From contig CALAEX010000098.1 in the NCBI GenBank assembly GCA_937891165.1, positions 1-12,566 of the forward strand: 12,566 nt of DNA. The letters run 5' to 3'. Below are positions 1 to 6,701 of this stretch, piece after piece. The stretch's first letter is position 1. Every line of letters starts with the position of its first letter. The notes under the pieces were generated by a model. That model saw only the letters and a program-made list of their open reading frames with translations, made no database searches and had not been told where the DNA came from. Origin of the DNA: an uncultured Lachnospiraceae bacterium (GTDB taxonomy: Bacteria; Bacillota; Clostridia; Lachnospirales; Lachnospiraceae). A program made the translations under genes and the position numbers.

Positions 1-52
1 AATACCCGTGGCTAGACTTTCACTAGCAAGATTAGTGCCATGCTTGGCACAC
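1..52 (-). mobile_element. Group IIC intron, 5' end only (partial, runs off the left edge)
   Basis: Read on the minus strand from position 52 leftwards, the sequence opens GTGTGCC, then GCATGG, then TCT, then GTGAAAGTC. The order and spacing match the start of the Oceanobacillus iheyensis group IIC intron as I remember it (GUGUGCC..GCAUGG..UCU..GUGAGAGUC). The position also fits: class C introns insert just downstream of intrinsic terminators, and here a strong hairpin (67-126) and a T-rich stretch lie immediately before it on the same strand. Only the first ~52 nt of domain I are in the window; the ribozyme core, the reverse transcriptase gene and the 3' end would lie to the left. The exact exon boundary is uncertain by two bases because the junction reads GTGTGTGCC. 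Confidence 0.78.
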
Positions 53-60
53 ACCCTAAA

Positions 61-132
61 AAATTGGAATTAAAAATAACTGTTAGATTAACAGTTTTCT
101 ATCAATCTAACAGTTATTTTTAATTCGAATTT
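61..132. terminator. Long AT-rich hairpin, terminator of the XRE gene and likely intron target
   Basis: Positions 67-89 and 104-126 form a perfect 23-bp inverted repeat with a 14-nt loop. After one mismatch it continues as an A/T-only stem (61-65 with 128-132). On both strands the stem is followed by a run of T, so it can terminate in either direction. It lies 48 bp beyond the XRE stop codon. The left arm and loop can also form a competing small hairpin (CTGTTA-GAT-TAACAG, 80-94). Confidence 0.75.
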
Positions 133-174
133 TTTCTAAGTCAATCAAATATTCGTAATTTTCGGTTAAAATAT

Positions 175-492
175 TTACTCTGTCATTACTCGTACAACTG
201 TAAGCACCTTTTCTCTCTCTTTTTTCGAAAGATTAGATACATAGTCATACAATTCGCAAGAAATTCCTTTTGTTGAATTTTCGACAACATCAATAAGAAG
301 AGAATCTGCTGATACACCTAAAGCATTTGCAATACGTACAAAAGTTTCTAACTTTGGTGATTTCACTCCTCGTTCAATTACGCTGATGTGTGTCGGGCTT
401 AAATCAACCATTGCAGCCAATTCTTCCTGCGTCAATTTTTTATTTTCTCTCGCAGTTTTTATTCTGCTTCCAACAGGGCTTAAGTCCATCAT
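175..492 (-). CDS. XRE/Cro-family helix-turn-helix transcriptional regulator
   Basis: A 105-residue DNA-binding protein. Residues ~9-62 form a classic HTH_3 domain: GSRIKTARENKKLTQEELA, then the recognition helix LSPTHISVIERG, then KSPKLETFVRIANALGVS. Residues ~75-105 are a short C-terminal helix with no ligand-binding or peptidase domain, so it is a minimal XRE regulator, possibly dimeric. There are two adjacent ATG codons at 492 and 489 behind AAAGGAGGT; the second has the better spacing (7 nt) and may be the real start. It is monocistronic, ends before the hairpin at 61-132 and starts behind a promoter carrying two dyads, which suggests self-regulation. Its targets cannot be told from the sequence. 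Small XRE proteins like this occur both in host genomes and as remnants of mobile elements. Confidence 0.88.
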   Translation of the reverse strand: MMDLSPVGSRIKTARENKKLTQEELAAMVDLSPTHISVIERGVKSPKLETFVRIANALGVSADSLLIDVVENSTKGISCELYDYVSNLSKKEREKVLTVVRVMTE

Positions 493-532
493 GACACCTC
501 CTTTTAGAACGATTACCCATTCTATAATAATT

Positions 533-578
533 ATAAGATTTATTAAAAATCTTATACAGATTCTATTATACCGAATCT
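533..578 (-). promoter_or_regulatory. Probable promoter and operator of the XRE gene
   Basis: On the minus strand a TATAAT box lies at 570-565, about 75 bp before the start codon; I see no convincing -35 box. Two dyads surround it: AGATTC (558-563) with GAATCT (573-578) flanks the -10 box, and ATAAGATTT (533-541) with AAATCTTAT (547-555) lies in the early transcribed region. This arrangement is typical of an autorepressor operator; that reading is inference. A second TATAAT (535-530) is also possible. Confidence 0.45.
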
Positions 579-664
579 TCGTTCTTTTGGAACTATTTAC
601 AAGAAAAAGAATTTAATAAAAAACAAAAGTTTGAATTTTAAAATTTTCTAATCTTTCTCAATGT

Positions 665-739
665 TTTAACCGAATAAAATAAGTCCGCCACTTCAAATGC
701 ATAGAGCATTAAGTGGCGGACTTATTTTATTCGGTTAAA
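665..739. terminator. Perfect 29-bp inverted repeat, terminator of the phosphoglucomutase gene
   Basis: 665-693 and 711-739 are perfect inverted repeats of 29 bp. The 17-nt loop holds a further 5-bp stem (AATGC 696-700 with GCATT 706-710). The GC-rich inner part (GTCCGCCACTT) followed by TTATTTTATT on either strand is a bidirectional terminator shape. It starts 27 bp beyond the phosphoglucomutase stop codon. The stem is much longer than an ordinary terminator, so a palindromic repeat or a small inserted element is an alternative. The rest of the 274-bp gap (493-766) holds only the XRE promoter region and AT-rich filler. Confidence 0.72.
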
Positions 740-766
740 TCAAATTATCTAAACTATTTACTGTTA

Positions 767-2449
767 TTAGTTAAAAATAGGATTTAAAGCTTCTGCTAAC
801 TTATCTTTCTGAGCCTGTGCTTCTTCAATATCCTTACCTAATGTTGTAAAGTATGTCTTAATCTTTGGCTCTGTTCCGGAAGGACGAACGATAACAGTTG
901 CTCCACCTTCTAATGTGTAAATAAGTACATCTGCTGCTGGAAGTCCTGTTTCTTCTGGTTTCTTATAATCTACAGCCTTTACTACCTTGTATCCTGCGAT
1001 ATCTGCTGGAGGATTGTTACGAAGGTCATTCATAATACCTGTCATCTTGTCCATACCAGAAAGACCTGGGAATTCATAACTATCAACCTTATTTAAGTAA
1101 CGACCATATTCTGTATAAATTTCTTCCAAACGCTGTTTGATAGAAGAACCAATACTTCTATAGTAAGCTGCCATTTCACAAATTAACATAGAACCGATGA
1201 TAGCATCTTTGTCACGTACATATGGACCAGCAAGATAACCATAACTTTCTTCGAAACCGAAGATAAAGCGGTCTACTTCACCATCTGCTTCTAACTGAGC
1301 AATCTGGTCACCAATCCACTTAAAGCCTGTTAATACGTTTCTCATTTCTACACCATAGTGAGCTGCAATAGCATCTGCAAGTGGAGTAGAAACGATAGAT
1401 TTTACAGCTACTGCCTTTTCTGGCATAGTACCCTTTTCAATACGTCCAGCACAAATATAGTCAAGTAAAAGTGCACCAACTTCATTACCAGATACTAATT
1501 CATAAGAACCATCTGGACACTTCATAGCGATACCAACACGGTCAGCATCTGGGTCAGTTGCTAACATTAAGTCAGCACCTTCCTTCTTAGCTAATTCAAG
1601 ACCTAAACGTAATGCTTCAAAAATTTCTGGGTTTGGATATGGACAAGTTGGGAAGTTTCCATCTGGATACTTCTGTTCTGGTACGATAGTAACATCATCA
1701 ATACCGATATCAGAAAGAACTTTCATAACTGGAACAAGTCCAGAACCATTAAGTGGGGAGTAAACTAATTTTAATCCTGCTGTCTTGCAAAGACCTGGAC
1801 GAACGCTTCTTGCTTTGATTGCATCGTAAAGAGCTTCTTTACAATCTTCACCAACATACTCAATAAGACCAGCTGCGATACCATCTTCAAAGCTCATAAG
1901 CTTAGCTCCTGTTAAGATATCTGTATTCTGGATTTCAGCATATACGATATTAGCAGCTTCGTCTGTCATCTGACATCCGTCTGGACCATATGCTTTATAT
2001 CCATTGTATTTTGCTGGGTTATGAGATGCAGTAACCATAATACCTGCGTTAGCTTCATAATAACGTGTTGCAAAGCTAAGTGCTGGAACTGGCATAAGTG
2101 CATCGTAAATACGAACCTTAATACCATTCGCTGCTAAAACTTTAGCTGCTTCTTTCGCAAATACATCACTATTGATACGGCTATCATAGCTAATTGCTAC
2201 TAACTGATTTCCTGCTTGTGTTTTTACCCAGTTAGCAAGTCCCTGTGTAGCCTGACGAACTACATAAATATTCATACGATTAGAACCTGCACCTAATACA
2301 CCACGAAGACCAGCAGTACCAAACTTTAATGCAACTGCAAAACGTTCTTTAATTTCATTTTCATTTCCAGCAATTGCTTCAAGTTCTTTTGTAAGAGCTT
2401 CATCTTCTAACTGTGTTTCACACCAGCGTTTGTAATCTTCCATGTACAT
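767..2449 (-). CDS. pgcA: Alpha-phosphoglucomutase / phosphomannomutase (phospho-sugar mutase, PgcA type)
   Basis: A 560-residue cytosolic enzyme of the alpha-D-phosphohexomutase superfamily, interconverting glucose-1-phosphate and glucose-6-phosphate (some relatives also act on mannose phosphates). All four signature elements are visible: the phosphoserine loop TASHNP at 140-145 (catalytic Ser142), the magnesium loop DPDADR at 299-304, the sugar-binding loop FGFEESYG at 397-404 and the phosphate-binding loop RPSGTEPKIK at 522-531. The length fits the firmicute PgcA / eukaryotic PGM2-like subfamily. The start ATG at 2449 has GAGGT 9 nt upstream; an in-frame ATG two codons later is an alternative. 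It links glycolysis to UDP-glucose and wall or storage polymer synthesis. It follows the secreted-protein gene in the same direction after 143 bp with no strong terminator between them, so some read-through is possible. It ends at the palindrome at 665-739. Confidence 0.95.
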   Translation of the reverse strand: MYMEDYKRWCETQLEDEALTKELEAIAGNENEIKERFAVALKFGTAGLRGVLGAGSNRMNIYVVRQATQGLANWVKTQAGNQLVAISYDSRINSDVFAKEAAKVLAANGIKVRIYDALMPVPALSFATRYYEANAGIMVTASHNPAKYNGYKAYGPDGCQMTDEAANIVYAEIQNTDILTGAKLMSFEDGIAAGLIEYVGEDCKEALYDAIKARSVRPGLCKTAGLKLVYSPLNGSGLVPVMKVLSDIGIDDVTIVPEQKYPDGNFPTCPYPNPEIFEALRLGLELAKKEGADLMLATDPDADRVGIAMKCPDGSYELVSGNEVGALLLDYICAGRIEKGTMPEKAVAVKSIVSTPLADAIAAHYGVEMRNVLTGFKWIGDQIAQLEADGEVDRFIFGFEESYGYLAGPYVRDKDAIIGSMLICEMAAYYRSIGSSIKQRLEEIYTEYGRYLNKVDSYEFPGLSGMDKMTGIMNDLRNNPPADIAGYKVVKAVDYKKPEETGLPAADVLIYTLEGGATVIVRPSGTEPKIKTYFTTLGKDIEEAQAQKDKLAEALNPIFN

Positions 2450-2529
2450 TGTTCTTTACCTCACTTATTTTATTTTATATCAGAATCCCACCCTATCCTA
2501 TAGTAAAATTCCGATTATAATTCTTACTT

Positions 2530-2559
2530 CTTAAAGGTTCCATACGCACCCTTTATAAG
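2530..2559 (-). promoter_or_regulatory. Hairpin in the gap before phosphoglucomutase
   Basis: CTTAAAGG (2530-2537) pairs with CCTTTATAAG (2550-2559) with a two-base bulge. It has no T run, so it is a poor terminator for the upstream gene. AT-rich -10-like hexamers for the phosphoglucomutase gene occur closer to its start (for example TATAAA around 2470-2480 on the minus strand), but none has a good -35 partner. Confidence 0.3.
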
Positions 2560-2592
2560 GTACTTCTTTGATTTGGTTAATACCATAAAATT

Positions 2593-3171
2593 CTACTGTC
2601 GATTAAAATAATCTAAACCATCACTTGGATAAAAATAAGTTCTTAAATATCCATCGGTGGATACAACAACAAATTCATTAGTACTCTCTATGTAATATAC
2701 ATCATCACCATCTTCTGCCTCTACTTTATGAAGTGCCTCTTTATTTGTTACTACTTTCGATGCAGCAGCTTCATATTCCTTAGCAGAAGCAAATCCCATC
2801 TCTTTTCCATGTTTCTCATAGTGAGAATCTAATAATTTTTTTGTACGAAAAGTAAAAGTACGCTCATTATTAGAAGATGTTTCTTCTGTATTTACAACAT
2901 CATTACTTTGAGAACCATTCGAATCACTATCTAATGTATTTTCTGACGTATTACTTTGTATATTACTCGATGAATTACTTGTATCTGTAGTTATGTCAAC
3001 ATCATTCTTATCTTCTGTATTAATTGTTTGGTTTGCATTTGTATTATAATTGTTATCATTAGAAACATTCTCTTGAACACCATTCCAAGCAGTTGTTCCT
3101 AATAATAAAGTGACAATTAAGGTAATTATCGATTTCAATAATGTATTACCTTTTTTAGAATTATCTTTCAT
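2593..3171 (-). CDS. Small exported protein with a C-terminal BECR/EndoU-like toxin-nuclease-type domain
   Basis: From the ATG at 3171 the product is 192 residues. That start is preferred because AGGAGT lies 9 nt upstream; the ATG at 3189 (198 residues) has only a weak site. The N-terminus is basic, then hydrophobic (KSIITLIVTLLLGTTAW, residues ~13-29), a signal peptide or membrane anchor. About 75 residues of Asn/Ser/Thr/Asp-rich linker follow, typical of cell-surface proteins. The last ~85 residues are folded: HYEKHGKEMGFASAKEYE (H117 and H121), then DDVYY, then TNEFVVVSTDGYLRTYFYP and a final DGLDYF. This pattern (H-x3-KHG, G-x-A/S-x2-EY, a final strand with R/T-Y/F-F-x-P) recalls the BECR-fold RNase domains at the ends of polymorphic and contact-dependent toxins; that is recognition from memory, not a search. 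There is no neighbouring immunity gene. It could equally be a non-toxic surface protein. Confidence 0.6.
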   Translation of the reverse strand: MKDNSKKGNTLLKSIITLIVTLLLGTTAWNGVQENVSNDNNYNTNANQTINTEDKNDVDITTDTSNSSSNIQSNTSENTLDSDSNGSQSNDVVNTEETSSNNERTFTFRTKKLLDSHYEKHGKEMGFASAKEYEAAASKVVTNKEALHKVEAEDGDDVYYIESTNEFVVVSTDGYLRTYFYPSDGLDYFNRQ

Positions 3172-3199
3172 GCTTTTGTTACTCCTCATCCTAGTATCT

Positions 3200-3229
3200 A
3201 TCTTTCATAAATCACAATTTATGAAAGAT
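3200..3229 (-). promoter_or_regulatory. 13-bp hairpin or operator in the leader of the exported-protein gene
   Basis: 3200-3212 and 3217-3229 are perfect inverted repeats of 13 bp with a 4-nt loop (CACA). It begins only a few bases after the predicted transcription start, so it would form a 5'-terminal RNA hairpin (stabilising) or act as a DNA operator just downstream of the promoter. It lacks a T run and is not a terminator. Confidence 0.6.
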
Positions 3230-3239
3230 TTATAATATT

Positions 3240-3268
3240 ATTGTATCTCGAGTTTTGAAAGATGTCAA
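3240..3268 (-). promoter_or_regulatory. Sigma-A type promoter of the exported-protein gene
   Basis: On the minus strand TTGACA (3268-3263) is followed after exactly 17 bp by TACAAT (3245-3240). This is the best promoter match in the window. Transcription would start near 3233, about 60 nt before the preferred ATG. Confidence 0.75.
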
Positions 3269-3272
3269 CTAA

Positions 3273-3357
3273 ATCCATGAAATGGATAGTATAAAAAATA
3301 GATACTTATATCAATAATATAGTATCTAATGATAAACTTTCATACCCTATTTATCAT
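3273..3357. promoter_or_regulatory. Three stacked dyads in front of the glucuronate operon
   Basis: Three inverted repeats follow one another: ATCCAT-gaa-ATGGAT (3273-3287), TAGATACT (3299-3306) with AGTATCTA (3321-3328), and ATGATAAA (3329-3336) with TTTATCAT (3350-3357). The last two have half-sites about two helical turns apart and abut each other. They are candidate binding sites for a regulator of uxuA and/or the divergent exported-protein gene. I see no plus-strand promoter with both boxes good (TACAAT at 3366-3371 lacks a -35), which would fit an activator-dependent promoter. Confidence 0.45.
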
Positions 3358-3416
3358 ATAGCTAATACAATTGGTCTTTATCTCTATACAACAAAAATAA
3401 GAAGGAGGAAAACTCT

Positions 3417-4502
3417 ATGCAAATGACATTCCGATGGTACGGAGAAGGTAATGACCGTATCAAATTATCTGATATCAAGCAAATTCCCGGTGTCGATGGT
3501 ATTGTCTGGGCATTGCACCATAAAATGCCTGGCGAAGTATGGGAAGTAGATGAAATCGCAGAAGTTGCACGTCAACTCGATGAATACGGTTTCAACATGG
3601 ATGTTGTAGAATCAGTCAACGTTCATGATGATATCAAAATCGGCTTACCTACTCGCGACAAGTATATTGAAAACTACAAAACCACCATTAAAAACCTTTC
3701 CAAATTTGGTGTTAAAGTAATTTGTTATAACTTTATGCCTATCTTTGACTGGACTAGAAGTAATCTTTTCCATCCAGTAGGTGATGGTTCTACTGCTCTT
3801 TTTTATGAAAAAAACATGATACAAGACGATTATAATGCTATGGCAAACTATATTCTTGATTTTACCGAAAAATACAATATGTCTTTCCCAGGTTGGGAAC
3901 CAGAACGTATGGCAAAATTAGATGAATTATTCAAAGCTTATGAAAATGTTGACCACGAAAGACTTTGGGCAAATCTCAAATACTTTTTAGAAGCCATCAT
4001 GCCTACTTGTCGTGATTGCGATATCAAAATGGCTATCCACATGGATGACCCACCTTGGGATATTTTTGGTCTTCCTAGATTGCTCATTAATGAAGCAAAT
4101 ATTGACCGTTTCTTAAACATGGTAGATGATGAATATAACTGTTTAACTCTCTGTTCTGGAAGCCTTAGTGCAGACCCTAATAACAATGTAGCAAACATTG
4201 TTCGTAAGCATTGTGATAGAATCGCATTTGCTCATATTAGAAATGTAAAGCATTTTGAAAACGGTGATTTTTCTGAAGCAAGTCACAGAGATTGCGATGG
4301 TGACACTGGCATTCTTGAAATACTCAAAGCGTATCATGACTGTGGATTTCAAGGATATATCCGTCCTGACCACGGTAGACATTTGTGGGACGAAGGTCCA
4401 GGAACCGTACGTCCAGGATACGGACTTTATGACCGTGCACTTGGTATTATGTATATGCTTGGTGTATGGGATAGCCTTGAAAAATTTAACCCAATCAAAT
4501 AA
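3417..4502 (+). CDS. uxuA: Mannonate dehydratase
   Basis: A 361-residue cytosolic enzyme that dehydrates D-mannonate to 2-keto-3-deoxy-D-gluconate. The TIM-barrel UxuA family is recognisable from end to end: MTFRWYGEGND at the N-terminus, GVDGIVWALHH at ~25-35, the metal-site segment HMDDPPW at 208-214, CSGS at 246-249, HIRNV at 273-277 and RPDHG at 316-320, with GYGLYDRALG near the end. Histidines and Cys246 match the metal ligands expected for the family. Length is normal. The start ATG has AAGGAGG 8 nt upstream; a second ATG two codons later is less likely. First gene of a five-gene operon and the pathway step that follows the next gene's product. Confidence 0.97.
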   Translation: MQMTFRWYGEGNDRIKLSDIKQIPGVDGIVWALHHKMPGEVWEVDEIAEVARQLDEYGFNMDVVESVNVHDDIKIGLPTRDKYIENYKTTIKNLSKFGVKVICYNFMPIFDWTRSNLFHPVGDGSTALFYEKNMIQDDYNAMANYILDFTEKYNMSFPGWEPERMAKLDELFKAYENVDHERLWANLKYFLEAIMPTCRDCDIKMAIHMDDPPWDIFGLPRLLINEANIDRFLNMVDDEYNCLTLCSGSLSADPNNNVANIVRKHCDRIAFAHIRNVKHFENGDFSEASHRDCDGDTGILEILKAYHDCGFQGYIRPDHGRHLWDEGPGTVRPGYGLYDRALGIMYMLGVWDSLEKFNPIK

Positions 4503-4530
4503 ATTTCTACGGAAAGAAGGAGGAGAAAAA

Positions 4531-5376
4531 ATGATACAACTTCCACTCAATATAGATTATAGCGATAAGGTCGTTGTTGTAACAGGTGCTGGTGGTCTTA
4601 TTTGTGGTGCTATGGCAAGTGCTTTTGCACAGTTAGGTGCTAAAGTTGCAGCTCTTGACCTCAATGAAGAAGCAGTAAAAAAACTTGCGAATGAATTAAA
4701 AGCAGAAGGTTTTATTTGTGAAGGATATAAAGCCAATGTACTTGAGCCTGAAAGTTTAGAAGAAGTTCATCAAGCAGTTCTTGCTGAACTTGGTCCATGT
4801 GATATTCTTATAAACGGTGCAGGTGGAAACAATCCAAGAGCTACGACAGATAATGAATATCAACATGAAGCAAAAGAAGGCGAAAAATCTTTCTTTGATT
4901 TACAAGCAGATGGTGTTGATTTTGTATTCAAGCTCAATTTCCAAGGAACTCTGCTCCCTACACAAGCTTTCGCAAAAGACATGGTTGCCAAAAAATGTGG
5001 TTGCATCCTTAACGTATCTTCTATGAATGCCTATACCCCTTTGACTAAAATTCCTGCATATTCTGCTGCCAAAGCAGGTATCTCCAATTTTACACAATGG
5101 CTTGCTACTCATTTTGCAGGTACAGGTATTCGTTGTAATGCAATTGCACCAGGTTTCCTTGTTTCCGCACAGAATTATAAATTACTTTTCAATGAAGACG
5201 GTACTCCAACGAAAAGAAGTGCAAAAATTTTAAATGGTACACCAATGAATCGATTTGTAGATTCTAATGAACTTCTTGGTGCTACTCTCTTTCTTTGTGA
5301 TGAGCATTCCGCTTCTGCAATTACTGGTGTCGTGCTTCCTATCGACTGTGGTTTTTCCGCATATTCGGGGGTATAA
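4531..5376 (+). CDS. uxuB: Fructuronate reductase (D-mannonate oxidoreductase), short-chain dehydrogenase type
   Basis: A 281-residue NAD(P)-dependent SDR that reduces D-fructuronate to D-mannonate. Visible motifs: the Rossmann loop TGAGGLICG at 18-26, an acidic residue ending beta-2 (LDL, Asp43) that favours NAD, NGAGG at 95-99, the catalytic Asn136, Ser163/164 and Y177-x3-K181. It is not homologous to the polyol-dehydrogenase UxuB of E. coli but corresponds to the SDR form found in Bacillus (YjmF/UxuB). The start is the ATG at 4531 behind AAGGAGGAG; the open frame runs back to 4255, but that extension lies inside uxuA and has no ribosome site. It lies 28 bp after uxuA and only two bases before uxaC. 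Substrate is inferred from the operon; on sequence alone it is an SDR. Confidence 0.92.
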   Translation: MIQLPLNIDYSDKVVVVTGAGGLICGAMASAFAQLGAKVAALDLNEEAVKKLANELKAEGFICEGYKANVLEPESLEEVHQAVLAELGPCDILINGAGGNNPRATTDNEYQHEAKEGEKSFFDLQADGVDFVFKLNFQGTLLPTQAFAKDMVAKKCGCILNVSSMNAYTPLTKIPAYSAAKAGISNFTQWLATHFAGTGIRCNAIAPGFLVSAQNYKLLFNEDGTPTKRSAKILNGTPMNRFVDSNELLGATLFLCDEHSASAITGVVLPIDCGFSAYSGV

Positions 5377-5378
5377 TC

Positions 5379-6701
5379 ATGTTTTTTGATGAAAATCTTT
5401 TACTATATAATGAAACAGGAAAATCACTTTATGAAAAAGTGAAAAATCTTCCTATTATTGATTACCATTGCCATTTAGACCAACACAAAATCGCTATCGA
5501 TGACACCTTTTGTGATATCGGTGAACTATGGTTGGCCGGTGACCATTACAAATGGCGTTCCATGCGTCTCAATGGTGTAGAGGAATATTATATTACAGGA
5601 ACTGCAAGTTTCCATGATAAATTTGTGGAATACGCCAAAATCATGCCTAATCTCATTGGAAATCCTTTATACTATTGGACACACCTTGAATTAAAACAAA
5701 TTTTTGGTATCAACCTTCCTTTAAATAAGGATACTGCCGAACAAATTTATGCTATGGCAAACGAAAAACTTAAAAATAAGAGTGTTCGAAGTATACTAAA
5801 TGACTTCAAAGTCGTATTTATTGCTACTACGGACGACCCTATAGATAACCTATTAGAACACAAAAAATACGATTCCATTCATGTAACACCTACTTTCCGT
5901 CCCGATAAACTCTTCACTTTTGAAGATAGCTATATCGACAAATTAGGACAAGTTACAAATATCAAAATCGAATCACTTGATGAACTTTTAAATGCTCTAT
6001 CGAAAAGACTGGATTATTTCGTTAGCAAAGGCTGTTGTATGGCAGACCATGGAATGGATACATTCCCTACAAACTACGCTAAAAAAGAACTAGCACAACA
6101 ACTTTTTGCAAACCGTAGTCACCTTTCTGAAGCAGAAAAAGAAAGTTTAAAAGGCTATTTACTTATTTGGCTTTCCAAAGAATATGCAAAAAGAAAGATT
6201 ACCGTACAACTTCATTTTGCAGTTACTAGAAATGTAAATCCTACTGCATTTCAACTTTGTGGTCCTGATAGTGGCTTTGATGTCATAAGCGAAACTCCTT
6301 CGGTTCACAATGTCCTTGTCTTCTTCGCACAAATTAAAGATGAAGAACGTCCAAATACCATTCTTTATACACTAAATGATGCTAATCTTTCCTCTATGGC
6401 TTGTATTAGCGGAGCTTTTCGAAATGTAAGAATGGGGGCTGCTTGGTGGTTTAACGATACGGTAGAAGGAATTCGTCGGAACTTAAAAATCATTTCCGAA
6501 TATTCTAGCCTCGGAAATAATTTGGGTATGCTGACCGATTCCCGAAGTTTTTCTAGCTATTGTCGCTTTGATTTCTTCCGGCGTATTTTATGTGATTATG
6601 TAGGAAATCTAGTAGAAAAAGGCGAATACGATAGCAACAGTGCATTACAATTAGTAGAAAATATCTGTTATTATAACGCAAAAAGGATGGTAGAATCGTG
6701 A
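5379..6701 (+). CDS. uxaC: Glucuronate (uronate) isomerase
   Basis: A 440-residue amidohydrolase-fold isomerase converting D-glucuronate to D-fructuronate (the family also converts galacturonate to tagaturonate). Visible family elements: the metal motif HCH at 30-32, GDHYKWR at 54-60, GNPLYYWTHLELK at ~94-106, TTDDP at 150-154, FRPDK at 173-177, ADHGMD at 222-227, QLHFAVTRN at 277-285 (the family usually has Gly where this has Ala281), WWFND at 356-360 and LTDSRSF at 385-391. It is some 25-30 residues shorter than the usual ~466-470, mostly through shorter loops, not a lost end. The start has a G-rich site (GGGGG, 7 nt) and follows the previous stop by two bases, so translation is probably coupled. 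Only the glucuronate branch (UxuA/UxuB) is encoded beside it. Confidence 0.96.
   Translation: MFFDENLLLYNETGKSLYEKVKNLPIIDYHCHLDQHKIAIDDTFCDIGELWLAGDHYKWRSMRLNGVEEYYITGTASFHDKFVEYAKIMPNLIGNPLYYWTHLELKQIFGINLPLNKDTAEQIYAMANEKLKNKSVRSILNDFKVVFIATTDDPIDNLLEHKKYDSIHVTPTFRPDKLFTFEDSYIDKLGQVTNIKIESLDELLNALSKRLDYFVSKGCCMADHGMDTFPTNYAKKELAQQLFANRSHLSEAEKESLKGYLLIWLSKEYAKRKITVQLHFAVTRNVNPTAFQLCGPDSGFDVISETPSVHNVLVFFAQIKDEERPNTILYTLNDANLSSMACISGAFRNVRMGAAWWFNDTVEGIRRNLKIISEYSSLGNNLGMLTDSRSFSSYCRFDFFRRILCDYVGNLVEKGEYDSNSALQLVENICYYNAKRMVES

Noticed and set aside
386..616. Open frame on the plus strand across the XRE start region
   Set aside because: It is antisense to the XRE gene and its promoter, has no ribosome site and a hydrophobic low-complexity product; a shadow frame.
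2450..2592. Riboswitch or T-box leader before phosphoglucomutase
   Set aside because: Only one short bulged hairpin is present; no T-box sequence, no terminator and no known aptamer pattern.
3250..3269. Catabolite (CcpA cre) site in TTGAAAGATGTCAA
   Set aside because: It lacks the central CG and overlaps the -35 box of the minus-strand promoter; the match is too weak.
4255..4530. 92-residue N-terminal extension of the SDR
   Set aside because: It overlaps the end of uxuA in another frame and does not resemble any SDR extension; the ATG at 4531 has AAGGAGGAG and starts just before the Rossmann fold.
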